64,000 nt of DNA from Bradyrhizobium sp. sGM-13 (GCF_018398875.1 NZ_JAGWDK010000025.1:1-64000); one strand, 5' to 3'. Numbered from the stretch's first letter, positions 17,896 to 27,286 are shown. Notes: a model not told the origin generated them from the letters alone. Made by a program: numbers and translations.

Positions 17896-19263
17896 ATGCG
17901 GCTGTCGCGGCGGTTGATCCTCAGGGGTGCCGGAGTGTTGCCTTTGCTGGCGGGCGGTCTTCCGCTCCTCGGACCGCAGGCGCGGGCGCAGACCGCACCG
18001 GCGGCCGTTCCGCCGATCCTGTTCGTGCATGGCAATGGCGACCATGCGGCACTCTGGATCACGACGCTGTGGCGAATGGAATCGAATGGCGTGCCACGCG
18101 AGCGAATGATGGCGATCAATTTTACCGATCCTCTGGCGCGCACCGATGACAAGGTGCAGCAATCGAACCGTTCCTCGACCGAAGACCAGCGCCGCGAGCT
18201 CGGCGAGGCCGTCAAGGAATTGCAGCGTCGCACCGGCGCGGCGCGCATCGCCCTCGTCGGTAATTCGCGCGGCGGCTATTCGATCCGCAATTACATCAGA
18301 AATGGCGGCGGAGCTGACGTGAGCCACGCCGTACTGTGCGGCGTTCCCAATCACGGAATCTATGATTGGGATGACGGTATCAATAACGAGTTTAACGGCC
18401 GCGGCCCTTTTTTGCGCGGCTTGAACGAGGGCGATAGCGAGGCGACGCCGGGCACGGCGTTTCTCACTTTGCGCAGCGACGGCAACGACAAATATGCGCA
18501 ACCCGACGGACGCTTCGTCGGCAAGCCGGGCACGCCGACCGGCGTGACATCAGATGGTCCTGCGCTGAAGGGCGCGACCAATCTGGTGCTCGGCGCGCTC
18601 GATCATCGCGAGGTCGCCTTTCATCCGCGCGCGTTTCGCGAGATCTATAAATTCATCGCTGGCGTCGAGCCGTCCCGAATCGAGATCGCGCCGGAAGCGG
18701 AAGTCAGACTGAGCGGGCTCGTGACGGGTACGCCGGGCGGCGTCGTCACCAACCGTCCGGTCTCCGGCGCGACGGTCGAAATCTATCGTGTCTCTCCCGA
18801 GACCGGCGAACGGATCGGCGGTCCGGTCCATGCTTCGCAAACCGGCGCCGACGGCCGCTGGGGCCCGGCGCAGGTCGAGGCTACTTGGTTTCTCGAAATC
18901 GTGCTGACGTCAGCGGGTTCGCCGACCACCCATTTCTACCGCTCGCCGTTTCCGCGCTCCTCCGAGATCGTGCATCTGCGTTCCGCGCGCCCGCTTGGGC
19001 CGGCCGATGCCGGCGCGGGCGCCGTGGTCCTGATGTCGCGCCCGCGGGGCTATTTCGGCCTGCCGCGGGACGTGGTGCTGATCGACGGCAAGGAACCAAG
19101 CGACGTGAAATCCGGCGTGCCGACCGATTCGATCACGACCTTGCGGCTTCCGGCACAGGAGGTCGGCAGGCCCGTGGTGACCATATTCAATACGGAGCGG
19201 ATTGTGGCGCGGGCCTGGCCGGGCTCCGAAAATCGGATTGCGGTTGCCGAACTGACTTATTAG
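17896..19263 (+). CDS. Tat-exported alpha/beta hydrolase with C-terminal beta domain
   Basis: A 455-residue protein. The N-terminus SRRLILRGAGVLPLLAGG is a twin-arginine signal, so the enzyme is likely folded before export to the periplasm. The hydrolase domain starts at ILFVHGNGDH (about residue 42). The nucleophile elbow is GNSRGG with Ser124. Residues from about 265 on look like a carboxypeptidase-regulatory or Ig-type beta domain (LSGLVTGTPGGVVTNRPVSGATVEI, an ATVEIYRVSP block), a layout seen in secreted lipases and polyester depolymerases. The substrate is not identifiable. GGAAGG precedes the ATG. Confidence 0.82.
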   Translation: MRLSRRLILRGAGVLPLLAGGLPLLGPQARAQTAPAAVPPILFVHGNGDHAALWITTLWRMESNGVPRERMMAINFTDPLARTDDKVQQSNRSSTEDQRRELGEAVKELQRRTGAARIALVGNSRGGYSIRNYIRNGGGADVSHAVLCGVPNHGIYDWDDGINNEFNGRGPFLRGLNEGDSEATPGTAFLTLRSDGNDKYAQPDGRFVGKPGTPTGVTSDGPALKGATNLVLGALDHREVAFHPRAFREIYKFIAGVEPSRIEIAPEAEVRLSGLVTGTPGGVVTNRPVSGATVEIYRVSPETGERIGGPVHASQTGADGRWGPAQVEATWFLEIVLTSAGSPTTHFYRSPFPRSSEIVHLRSARPLGPADAGAGAVVLMSRPRGYFGLPRDVVLIDGKEPSDVKSGVPTDSITTLRLPAQEVGRPVVTIFNTERIVARAWPGSENRIAVAELTY

Positions 19264-19319
19264 CTGTTTCCTGACAGGAGCGCCTTTGTGGCGCCCGGAT
19301 CGAATACATAGTTGGAGCC

Positions 19320-19414
19320 GTAGCCCGCATGAGCCAACGGTCGCGGGGATGCGCGACCGATGACAGGCTCCGCGATATGCGGGGGGCGTTGGTCCCGGAT
19401 ATCATCCGGGCTAC
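19320..19414. repeat. Palindromic repeat, GTAGCCCGGATG family
   Basis: GTAGCCCGCATGAGC at the left is the imperfect inverse of CATCCGGGCTAC at the right. The interior has smaller inverted stretches. It lies just before the P450 gene. A longer frame from 19329 reads through it, so that upstream start is repeat-derived. Confidence 0.7.
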
Positions 19415-19427
19415 GAGGGTGGCGCCG

Positions 19428-20810
19428 ATGAGCATAGCGGAAGCCTACGACATGACGGTTGCGCGCGCACCGCTGGTGCCTCCGAGCCCGCCGCGGGCGC
19501 CCGACGACATGACAATATTCGGGCGGCTGAGGGCGATCCGCATTAGCCCGATCGGCAGCTGGGGGCAGCGCGCCTATGAGGAAGATATCATCCAGGGCCG
19601 CTTTCTTGGACGCAACAGCTTCATTCTCAACGCGCCGGATGCGATCAAGCATGTGCTGGTCGACAATTACGAAAATTATACGCGCACGCCGGCCGGCATC
19701 CGGGTGCTCCGTCCGATCCTCGGCGAGGGCCTTTTGATTGCGGAAGGGCGCGCGTGGAAGCATCAGCGCCGCACGTTGGCGCCGGCGTTCACGCCGCGCG
19801 CGGTGATGCCGCTCATTCCGCACATGCTGGCGGCGACCGACCAGACGGTCGCCAAGCTGAGAGCCAGCAATGGACACGTCGACCTGCGCGAGGCGATGCA
19901 GCGGATGGCGCTCGAGATCGCCGGCCGCACCATGTTCTCGTTCGGGATGGATCGCCATGGCGCCGCCTTGCGCGATTTCGTGATGGAATATGGCGAGCGG
20001 CTGGCGCGCCCGCATTTTCTGGATCTGCTGCTGCCGTTGAGCTGGCCAAGCCCGCAGGACATTGCGCGCGGTCGCTTCCGCAAGCGCTGGACCGCCTTCG
20101 TCGGCATGCTGATAGCCGAGCGCCGCGCCGCCGGCAAAACCGCGGGCGGGCCGGCGCGCGATCTGTTCGACCTGATGGGCGACGCGCGCGATCCGGAAAC
20201 CGGCGAAGCCTTCTCCGACGAACAACTCGGCGATCAAGTCGCGACCATGATTCTCGCCGGCCATGAGACAACAGCGACCGCACTGTTCTGGGCGCTCTAT
20301 CTCCTGGCGCTCGATCCTGCCACGCAGGAGCGGGTGGCGAGCGAAGTACAGACCGCGCCCGTCAACGGCGCGTTCGATATCGAGCGGTTGAAATTCACCC
20401 GCGCAGTGATCGACGAGACCATGCGGCTCTATCCGCCGGCGTTCCTGATCGCACGCGCGGCGATCGGGCCGGATACGATCGCGGGCCTGCCGGTCAAGAA
20501 GAAGGACATCATCCTGATCGCGCCGTGGCTGTTGCACCGGCACGAAAAACTGTGGCGCGATCCGAGCGCGTTTATCCCGTCCCGCTTCATGACGGGAACG
20601 CCGCCCGACCGCTTCGCCTATCTGCCGTTCGGCGTCGGCGTTCGCGTTTGCATCGGCGCCCATTTCGCGCTGGTCGAGGCGACGCTGGCGCTGGCGAAGA
20701 TGATCGGCGCGTTTCGCGTCACGCTGGTCGACAAGGATCCGGTGATGCCGGTCGGCGTGGTGACGACACAGCCCGACCATTCGCCGATGTTTGCCATCAC
20801 GCCTCGGTAG
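19428..20810 (+). CDS. Cytochrome P450
   Basis: A soluble 460-residue heme monooxygenase. The oxygen-activation helix is AGHETTATALFW, the ExxR motif is in IDETMRLYPPAF, and the heme loop is FGVGVRVCIG with the thiolate ligand Cys408. The length is normal for a bacterial P450. GAGGGTGG ends about 6 bases before the ATG at 19428. The frame stays open to 19329, but that part is a palindromic repeat. No ferredoxin or reductase gene lies next to it, so electrons must come from elsewhere. The substrate is unknown. Confidence 0.94.
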   Translation: MSIAEAYDMTVARAPLVPPSPPRAPDDMTIFGRLRAIRISPIGSWGQRAYEEDIIQGRFLGRNSFILNAPDAIKHVLVDNYENYTRTPAGIRVLRPILGEGLLIAEGRAWKHQRRTLAPAFTPRAVMPLIPHMLAATDQTVAKLRASNGHVDLREAMQRMALEIAGRTMFSFGMDRHGAALRDFVMEYGERLARPHFLDLLLPLSWPSPQDIARGRFRKRWTAFVGMLIAERRAAGKTAGGPARDLFDLMGDARDPETGEAFSDEQLGDQVATMILAGHETTATALFWALYLLALDPATQERVASEVQTAPVNGAFDIERLKFTRAVIDETMRLYPPAFLIARAAIGPDTIAGLPVKKKDIILIAPWLLHRHEKLWRDPSAFIPSRFMTGTPPDRFAYLPFGVGVRVCIGAHFALVEATLALAKMIGAFRVTLVDKDPVMPVGVVTTQPDHSPMFAITPR

Positions 20811-20913
20811 TCTTTTTTTGATCGGCCGATTGCCGGACGGTGCGAAGAAAATGCGTCAGAGAACGAAGCACACCTTGCACAGCCTCCTCGGGAGCGTCAT
20901 CTAGGTTATCACC

Positions 20914-22323
20914 ATGAGCGATACCCAGGCCCAGTTCGCAGTCTTGAAGCAGACCGCCGATCCCGCGGTGGTCGACGCCATCACGCAATTGATCGCCAAG
21001 GGCGAAGACCGCGAGCTCAACCGCATCAACCTGTTGGATTTCGCTGCGCGTTACGGGCTCGACGAGGAAAAGGTCATCTCGGCTTTCCTGCATTCGGCGC
21101 GGCTCGGACTGTTCGATCTCACCTGGAATGTGCTGTGCCCCGGCTGCGGTGGCGTGCTCGGCGCGCACAACACCCTGAAATCGCTGCGCCACGACGACTA
21201 CAATTGCGCGCTATGCGCCCAAGGTTACGAGGCATCGGTCGACGATCGCGTCGATGTCGCTTTCACGGTCAGCCCGCGCGTCAGGCGCATTGCGGCACAC
21301 GATCCCAACACGCTGCCGATCTGGGAATATAACCGCCAGATGTTCTGGAGCTCGGGGATGGACCTGAGCGAGGAATCGATCAAGCGGCTCATCGATGAAG
21401 TCTCGCTCGAAGCCATCGAGTTGCCGGCGGGCGAAAAAGCGGAGCTGTCGCTGCAGCTGCCCAATCAGTTCGTGATCGTGTTCGAGCCGGTGACGCATTC
21501 GGCGCATTTCTTTGATGTCCAGGGCGAACCGACCCGCGAGCGGCAACAGTTTTCGATCGTCTTCAACAAGCTGCACGCGCCTACGGGCTCGACGGTGATG
21601 CGCCCGGGACCGCTACGGCTGTCGCTCGAAAACCAGACCGACCACCGGGTGCTGCCCGCGGTCTGGGTCGCCAACGACACGCTCCATGAGCTGCTCGGCA
21701 AACGCAAGCCGATCCTGACAGCCAAGCGGATGCTGTCCAACCAGACTTTTCGCGACGTCTTCAAGGCGGATAACCTCAACGTCGATCAGCGCCTCAAGAT
21801 CACCTCGCTGACCTTCCTGTTCACGGACCTCAAGGGATCCACCGCGCTCTATGAGCGGGTCGGCGATCTCGCCGCCTTCGACCTGGTGCGGGCGCATTTC
21901 CACGCGCTGCTTGAAATCATCGCCTCGGAGAAGGGCGCGGTCGTGAAGACGATCGGCGATGCCGTGATGGCGACCTTCATCAGGCCGGAACATGCGATCG
22001 TCGCGGGCCTGCGCATGCGGGCGGCAATGGCAGTCCTGAATGCCGAGCGCGGCCGGGAGGACCTGATCATCAAGATCGGCATCCACGAAGGCCCGTGCCT
22101 GGCGGTCATGCTGAACGAGCGGCAGGACTATTTCGGCCAGACCGTCAACATCGCCTCACGGGTGCAGCACCTGTCGACCTCGCAGGAAATTCACATCACC
22201 GGACCTGTGATCGAATCGCCCGCAGTCGCCACGATCCTGGCGAAGCAGGCGATCCGGCCGATCCAGAAGGAAGCGGCGCTGCGCGGCATCGCCGACAAGG
22301 TTATGGTGTACGAGATACCTTAG
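20914..22323 (+). CDS. Class III adenylate cyclase with DUF5939 N-terminus
   Basis: A 469-residue soluble protein. The N-terminal 300 residues are DUF5939-like and contain a zinc-ribbon-type four-Cys cluster (C75-x2-C78 and C98-x2-C101). The catalytic domain starts about residue 295 with LTFLFTDLKGSTALY, has the second metal Asp in KTIGDAVMATF, and the transition-state Asn and Arg in QTVNIASRVQ. The Lys before IGD points to ATP. It likely makes cAMP in response to a signal read by the N-terminus. The stop lies 7 bases from the convergent cupredoxin stop. The ribosome site is weak (TAGG). Confidence 0.92.
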   Translation: MSDTQAQFAVLKQTADPAVVDAITQLIAKGEDRELNRINLLDFAARYGLDEEKVISAFLHSARLGLFDLTWNVLCPGCGGVLGAHNTLKSLRHDDYNCALCAQGYEASVDDRVDVAFTVSPRVRRIAAHDPNTLPIWEYNRQMFWSSGMDLSEESIKRLIDEVSLEAIELPAGEKAELSLQLPNQFVIVFEPVTHSAHFFDVQGEPTRERQQFSIVFNKLHAPTGSTVMRPGPLRLSLENQTDHRVLPAVWVANDTLHELLGKRKPILTAKRMLSNQTFRDVFKADNLNVDQRLKITSLTFLFTDLKGSTALYERVGDLAAFDLVRAHFHALLEIIASEKGAVVKTIGDAVMATFIRPEHAIVAGLRMRAAMAVLNAERGREDLIIKIGIHEGPCLAVMLNERQDYFGQTVNIASRVQHLSTSQEIHITGPVIESPAVATILAKQAIRPIQKEAALRGIADKVMVYEIP

Positions 22324-22329
22324 ACAGCG

Positions 22330-22806
22330 CTACTCGATCACGATCTCGCCGGTCATGCCGAGTTCGGCGTGGGTCTTGCCGTCGCTGGTCTTGATGTCGC
22401 AGCGCAGGTCGTTGACGCGGCCGGCCGCGATCGGCACCAGCCACCATTCGGCGGATTGTCCCGGATAGACCTCGATCTCGCGGATCGCGCCCTTGAATTC
22501 GGCGAGGGTAACGGTCTTGCCGTTCTGCTGCTGCGTCACCTGCGCCTTGCGCGTGAACACCATCTGCGAGAACGCGTGCGAGGTGAAGTAGTGCGGATCG
22601 TTGCTCGAATTGCGCAGGATCAGCTTGTAGAGCTTGCCGGTTTCGAACTTGAGTTGCTTCGGCGCGAATTCGTGTTTGCCGGGCGAGCCGAGATCGACCG
22701 TCACCTCGATCGGCGTCTGTCGCGACAGGTCACCTGCCGCAAGCGCTGCTCCGGATGCGATTCCCAACACGACGGCAGCACCAAGTGCGAAGCGCAAGGA
22801 GGCCAT
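22330..22806 (-). CDS. Cupredoxin-domain periplasmic protein
   Basis: A 158-residue protein with a Sec signal peptide (RFALGAAVVLGIASGAALAAG). The mature part of about 135 residues is one cupredoxin beta sandwich: IEVTVDLGSPGKHEFAPKQL, KLYKLILRNSSNDPHYFTSH, and VYPGQSAEWWLVPIAAG before the C-terminal GMTGEIVIE. A His in the NDPHYF loop is a possible metal ligand, but the usual Cys ligand of blue copper proteins is missing, so copper binding is not certain. AAAGGGG precedes the ATG at 22806. A 21-base palindrome lies 57-77 bases upstream. Confidence 0.85.
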   Translation of the reverse strand: MASLRFALGAAVVLGIASGAALAAGDLSRQTPIEVTVDLGSPGKHEFAPKQLKFETGKLYKLILRNSSNDPHYFTSHAFSQMVFTRKAQVTQQQNGKTVTLAEFKGAIREIEVYPGQSAEWWLVPIAAGRVNDLRCDIKTSDGKTHAELGMTGEIVIE

Positions 22807-23186
22807 GCTCGTTTCCCCTTTCTTGAAAATAGCTTGCTGAAACAATGAGTTCTTTCCCTTAGTGCAAATGCGAATGATTTGCAATTGGATATCGACCGAC
22901 TGCCTGCGGCGAATCGCGCAGTCGGCCATTGGCCGATAGGACGTGTCTTAACGAAGCGGCAAGGTTACATGCTTTGAACTCGGGCCGAGCCAGCAGAAAA
23001 CGAAGATGTGCCGTTCGCCGCGGCGGCATCGGGCACTGCCCAGATTTCGCGCAGATGTTTTCGTCACACCAAACGTGACGCCGATTTAATCTGCGTGCCT
23101 TGCCAGCCACCCATCGCGCGGATTGCGAAGGCCAGATCTTCGACCCATATCCGCTCAACAGCTTCTTCGAATTTGCAGGTAGATTA
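22807..23186. other. Intergenic region between divergent cupredoxin and TerB-like genes
   Basis: A 380-base region with no coding sequence I can support. It holds the Fur/Mur-like palindrome at 22863-22883 and presumably both divergent promoters. No transcriptional terminator or repeat element of the families seen elsewhere is apparent. Confidence 0.6.
22863..22883 (-). promoter_or_regulatory. Fur/Mur-like palindrome upstream of the cupredoxin gene
   Basis: TGCAAAT, seven central bases, then ATTTGCA: a perfect 7-base inverted repeat. It lies 57-77 bases upstream of the cupredoxin start. The TGCAAAT-ATTTGCA form matches the metal-responsive Fur/Mur boxes known in rhizobia, which repress or tune iron and manganese genes. 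The assignment rests on resemblance. Confidence 0.5.
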
Positions 23187-23690
23187 ATGCTCGACGGACT
23201 GCGCCAATTCATTGCCGACATCGTTGCCCCCAACGCGGATCCGGATTTCGCGTTCGACGATACCGGGTATCTTCTCGCGGCGACTGCACTACTGGTCCAT
23301 GTCGTCTCGCTCGACGGCGAGCCGAGCGTGATCGAGAAGCGCAAATTGCACAGTTTGATCGAAAGCCGCTTCAAGCTCGATCCCGGGACGGCGGATCATT
23401 TGATCGCGTCGGCGACGCGGGCCGAAGGCGATGCGGTCGATCTCTATCGTTTCACCAGCGTCATCATGCGTTCGGTGAACGAGGAGGGACGGCTTCGCAT
23501 CATCGAGATGATGTGGGAACTGGTATACGCGGATGGTCAGGTCAGCGAGTTCGAGGATAACGTCGTCTGGCGCGCGGCTGACCTGCTCGGCATTTCCTCA
23601 CGCGACCGGATCGACCTCAAGCATCGGGTGGCCGAGCGGCAGCCGGTCTCGTCCGCAGGTGCGCCGAAGGCCGAAGACGCCGCAATGTGA
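23187..23690 (+). CDS. TerB-family protein
   Basis: A 167-residue soluble all-helical protein of the TerB / DjlA N-terminal type. A first helix pair (LLAATALLVHVVSLDGEPSVIEKRKLH) and a second (RLRIIEMMWELVYADGQVSEFEDNVVWRAADLLG) each carry the acidic D-G-x-x-S/E pattern that in TerB binds divalent metal. The role is unknown; the name comes from tellurite resistance but does not imply it. AGGTAGA is just before the ATG. An in-frame ATG at 23100 lacks a ribosome site and would add an unconserved N-terminus. Confidence 0.86.
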   Translation: MLDGLRQFIADIVAPNADPDFAFDDTGYLLAATALLVHVVSLDGEPSVIEKRKLHSLIESRFKLDPGTADHLIASATRAEGDAVDLYRFTSVIMRSVNEEGRLRIIEMMWELVYADGQVSEFEDNVVWRAADLLGISSRDRIDLKHRVAERQPVSSAGAPKAEDAAM

Positions 23691-23916
23691 CAATGAGCGG
23701 CGCAGCCACGCATCATTGCAGATGACGAAACTTTGATGTGCGCCGCAACCGGCTGCGGCAGCGCGCGATAAGCCTGAAAACATAGGGACTTCAGCGCATG
23801 GAGCACGCAGGCCGGCACGGCGCCATATTTGGGGGATGGCTTGCGCCACACCGCGCGCCTATGCTCTCGTTCCCGTGCTGCAGCATAACCCTGATTTGAT
23901 TTAAGAGCATTCAACC

Positions 23917-24696
23917 GTGACCGAGCGTGTGACGCTGATTACCGGTGCATCGGCGGGCATAGGCACCGAGCTGGCGCGCGTTTTTGCATCGAAGGGTCAC
24001 CGCGTGGCGCTGGTGGCGCGGCGCGCTGATCGCCTGGAAGCGTTGGCGACCGAAATCAAGGCGGCCGGCGGCACAGCACCGATCGTCATCCCCTGCGACC
24101 TTGCGCAACCCGACTGCGGCGACAGGATTGCCGAGGCCTTGACCGACTCCGGTGTGGAGGTTGAATACCTCGTCAACAATGCCGGATTTGGCGTGTTTGG
24201 CAGAGCCGTCCAGCGCGATCGGTGCAACCAGCTCGAGATAATCGCCGTCAACATCCGCGCGCTGACCGACCTGTCACTGCGATTTTCCGATCACCTGATC
24301 CGTAATCGCGGCGGCCTTCTCAACGTCGGCTCGATCGCCGGTTTTCTGCCGGGGCCGGGAATGGCGGTCTATTACGCGTCCAAGGCCTATGTGCTGTCGT
24401 TCACCGAAGCCATGCGCGCAGAACTGGCGCCACATGGCGTGCGCGTGACGGTGCTGTGTCCGGGGCCCGTGCCTTCGGAATTTCAGGCACGCGCTGGGTT
24501 CAGACCCGGCTACGATTCGTCGATGCTCAACATGTCGTCGGCCGATGTCGCGCAGCAGGCCTACAGCGGCCTCATGGCGAACAAACGGGCAGTGTTGCCG
24601 GGCCTCGGCATCAAGATTGTGCCGTTCCTGCTCCGGCTGGCTCCGCGCTCCTTTGTCCTCGGGGCGATCGGCCGCTTCCAGCTCCGCCAGCGCTGA
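23917..24696 (+). CDS. SDR family NAD(P)-dependent oxidoreductase
   Basis: A classical short-chain dehydrogenase of 259 residues. The cofactor motif TGASAGIG is at residues 9-16, the NNAG motif (VNNAGFGVFG) follows, and the catalytic Tyr152-x3-Lys156 is in VYYASK. The charged residues after strand 2 (ARRADRLEAL) suggest NADP(H). The substrate is unknown. It starts at GTG, with AAGAG about 9 bases before it. The upstream TerB-like gene ends 226 bases away, so it probably has its own promoter. Confidence 0.92.
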   Translation: MTERVTLITGASAGIGTELARVFASKGHRVALVARRADRLEALATEIKAAGGTAPIVIPCDLAQPDCGDRIAEALTDSGVEVEYLVNNAGFGVFGRAVQRDRCNQLEIIAVNIRALTDLSLRFSDHLIRNRGGLLNVGSIAGFLPGPGMAVYYASKAYVLSFTEAMRAELAPHGVRVTVLCPGPVPSEFQARAGFRPGYDSSMLNMSSADVAQQAYSGLMANKRAVLPGLGIKIVPFLLRLAPRSFVLGAIGRFQLRQR

Positions 24697-24864
24697 AGAA
24701 ACCCAGGGATTTTCCGGCGTTGTTGCCCGTTCGCACCGCGGGTCGGGCGCGCTGACCGCATCTGGCCCGCGGTTTGCTTACATTTTTGCATGTGTGCGTG
24801 AACTCACCCGAAATTAACACTCACTTAGGTATGGTTTCGATTCGAGGCACCCTGAGCAACGTCG

Positions 24865-25665
24865 ATGTCGTTCCGGTCGAGCAAGAATGGCGACAACATC
24901 GTGCCCTTTCCGGGCAGAGGGGCGCTGGCTGCGCCTGACCCCGCATCCGTGTCACCGGTTCTGATCGTGCTCCACCAGGAAAGCTCGACGCCCGGCCGGG
25001 TTGGCAACGCGCTGCGCGCGCTCGGCTATCCCCTCGATATCAGGCGTCCGCGGTTCGGCGACCCGTTGCCTGAAACGCTGGCCCAGCATGCCGGCGCGGT
25101 CATCTTCGGCGGCCCGATGAGCGCCAACGACTCCGACGAGTATGTCCGCCGCGAGATTGACTGGATCGAAATTCCCTTGCGCGAGCGGCGGCCGTTTCTC
25201 GGCATCTGCCTGGGCGCGCAGATGCTTGCCAAACAACTGGGCGCGCCGGTCGCGCCGCATCATGAAGGCAGGGTCGAGGTCGGTTACTATCCGATCCGCC
25301 CAACCGCTGCCGGGCACGCGCTCTGTTCGGACTGGCCGGAGCGCGTCTACCATTGGCACGGCGAAGGATTCCAACTGCCCGACGGCGCCGAACTGCTTGC
25401 CGAAGGCGACGACTTTCCGGTGCAGGCGTTTCGGCACGGCCACGCGTTCGGCTTTCAGTTTCATCCCGACGTTACCTACGCCATGATGCATCGCTGGACC
25501 ACGCGCGGATGCGTGCGGATGGATTCGCCAGGCGCGCAGCCGCGTCACCTTCACTTCGAAGGCCGCGCCGTGCACGACGTCGTCGAGCGGGCGTGGCTGA
25601 AGAATTTCATTGCAGGCTGGATCGTGCGCGCGCCGCACGCGGCTCTGCTGGAAGCGGCCGAATAG
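24865..25665 (+). CDS. Class I glutamine amidotransferase-like protein
   Basis: A 266-residue protein with a triad-type glutaminase fold. The nucleophile Cys115 is in LGICLGAQM and the His200 in FQFHPDVT. The oxyanion block GAVIFGGPMSAND is also intact. Members near this one hydrolyse glutamine or gamma-glutamyl compounds (GMP synthase relatives, YfeJ-like). No synthase partner is fused or adjacent. The first 35 residues are a poorly conserved extension. The ribosome site is weak and the true start may be a little downstream. Confidence 0.9.
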   Translation: MSFRSSKNGDNIVPFPGRGALAAPDPASVSPVLIVLHQESSTPGRVGNALRALGYPLDIRRPRFGDPLPETLAQHAGAVIFGGPMSANDSDEYVRREIDWIEIPLRERRPFLGICLGAQMLAKQLGAPVAPHHEGRVEVGYYPIRPTAAGHALCSDWPERVYHWHGEGFQLPDGAELLAEGDDFPVQAFRHGHAFGFQFHPDVTYAMMHRWTTRGCVRMDSPGAQPRHLHFEGRAVHDVVERAWLKNFIAGWIVRAPHAALLEAAE

Positions 25666-25778
25666 CCGCCACGCGGAATTTCATCCGCGCGTCCGAACGT
25701 CTTTCAAAAGCTTCCGATGTGATAGTGTCGCGCCCCTGAGCCCGCACGGCAATGACAAGAACGACAGGGAGACCCGCG

Positions 25779-26591
25779 GTGACCTATCAGCATATTCTCT
25801 ACGAGGTGAGCGATAAGATCGCGACCATCACGCTCAATCGTCCAGACCGCATGAACGCGTGGACCGCGACCATGGAGCGCGACGTGCGCCACGCAATGGA
25901 GGCGGCCAGCGCCGATGACGATGTCCGCGTCATCGTGCTCACCGGCGCCGGCCGCGCCTTCTGCGCAGGTGCGGACATGGAGGCGTTGCAGGCCATCGAC
26001 CCCAGCGAGATCAGGCGCGGCGAGCACATCCCGCCCTTCGACATGAACCGCCGGGCGGACTGGCAGACGCGCTACGCCTATTATCCGGCGATCCCAAAGC
26101 CCGTGATCGGCATGCTCAACGGCGCAACCGCCGGCATCGGCCTGGTCCACGCGCTCTATTGCGATCTGCGCTTCGCCGCCGACAATACCGTCTTCACCAC
26201 CTCGTTTGCGCGCCGCGGGCTGATCGCCGAGCACGGCATTAGCTGGATGCTGCCGCGCATCGTCGGCCAGCCCAATGCGCTGGATTTGCTGATGTCGGCA
26301 CGGCGGGTCTCAAGCGAGGAAGCGTTGCGCATCGGGCTGGTCAACCGGATCTATCCGCCGGACCAGTTGCGCGAGCAGACGTATGCCTATGCGCGCGATC
26401 TCGCCGATTTCGTCTCGCCCAGCGCGATTTCGGTAATCAAGCGTCAGCTCTATGATGTGCCGTTCCAGACGCTCGCCGAAGCCACCATCGATGCCAACCG
26501 CGAAATGCAGATCGCGCTGAAGGGGAGCGATTTCCGGGAGGGGGTAGCGAGCTTTGTGGAGAAGCGACCGCCGCGGTTTACGGGGAAGTGA
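25779..26591 (+). CDS. Enoyl-CoA hydratase/isomerase family protein
   Basis: A crotonase-fold protein of 270 residues that acts on acyl-CoA thioesters. The oxyanion-hole block AGRAFCAGADMEAL and NGATAGIGLVHALYC are clear. The latter differs from the usual AxGGG pattern (NGATAGIG), so the precise reaction is uncertain. GTG at 25779 is preferred over ATG at 25752 because GGGAG sits 7 bases before the GTG. No beta-oxidation neighbours are seen. Confidence 0.9.
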   Translation: MTYQHILYEVSDKIATITLNRPDRMNAWTATMERDVRHAMEAASADDDVRVIVLTGAGRAFCAGADMEALQAIDPSEIRRGEHIPPFDMNRRADWQTRYAYYPAIPKPVIGMLNGATAGIGLVHALYCDLRFAADNTVFTTSFARRGLIAEHGISWMLPRIVGQPNALDLLMSARRVSSEEALRIGLVNRIYPPDQLREQTYAYARDLADFVSPSAISVIKRQLYDVPFQTLAEATIDANREMQIALKGSDFREGVASFVEKRPPRFTGK

Positions 26592-26642
26592 GGGGGAGGG
26601 GTCGGGTCTACCGGCCCGTCTCGCCCTGCGGGCTACGCCGGG

Positions 26643-26705
26643 CACCACGCCTCGCCCTTCAGGCTCTTGCGTGGCTGCGCCACGCGTAGCCCGAAGGGCG
26701 AAGCG

Positions 26706-26710
<5 letters not shown>
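26643..26710. repeat. Large imperfect palindrome touching the tRNA-Ala 3' end
   Basis: CACCACGCCTCGCCCTTC at the left pairs with GAAGGGCGAAGCGTGGTG at the right; CGTGGCTGCGCCACG forms an inner stem. The right arm ends inside the tRNA-Ala 3' end (TGGTGG). Confidence 0.7.
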
Positions 26711-26781
<71 letters not shown>

Positions 26782-26965
26782 GTCGCGACCGCCTCGACAT
26801 CGTCCGAAGCAGCCGACAATCGGCGCCATTTACAGTCCGGCCCAAGGCCAAGTCAAGAACGGTGAAAGTACCGATTTTGGCGTGATTTTGCCGGGAACTT
26901 CCCTTGTTTGCGAGAGGATGAACCGATATCTAGCTGTTTATCCCTCCTCGCGAGCTCCCCCTCCC

Positions 26966-27256
26966 ATGCGCGCTATCCTCGACATCGTCATCATTGTCCT
27001 TGACCTATACGTCTGGCTTCTGATCGCCGCGGCCATCCTGTCCTGGCTGATCGCCTTCAATGTCGTGAACACGCGCAACGGGTTCGTCGCGGCGGTGGCG
27101 GAATTCCTGTACCGAATTACCGAGCCGGCGCTGGCGCCGATCCGCCGGTTCATGCCCAATTTGGGTGGGCTCGACATCTCGCCGATCATCCTGATCCTGG
27201 TCATCATGCTCATCCAGCGGGTAATCCTCTACTACGTCTATCCCAACGTCATCTGA
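26966..27256 (+). CDS. YggT family membrane protein
   Basis: A 96-residue inner membrane protein with two hydrophobic segments (about 4-28 and 72-92). The family block FLYRITEPALAPIRRFMP lies between them, followed by GGLDISPI. YggT proteins are linked to cell-envelope and osmotic functions, but the biochemical role is unknown. The start at MRAILDIVII has no obvious ribosome site; the frame upstream runs into the tRNA region and is not conserved. DUF167 follows 30 bases later, a common pairing. Confidence 0.92.
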   Translation: MRAILDIVIIVLDLYVWLLIAAAILSWLIAFNVVNTRNGFVAAVAEFLYRITEPALAPIRRFMPNLGGLDISPIILILVIMLIQRVILYYVYPNVI

Positions 27257-27286
27257 CCGCGGGCACTGATAGCTGACGGATGCCCG

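Noticed and set aside
19329..19427. Longer N-terminus for the cytochrome P450
   Set aside because: The codons lie within a palindromic repeat. A good ribosome site serves the ATG at 19428.
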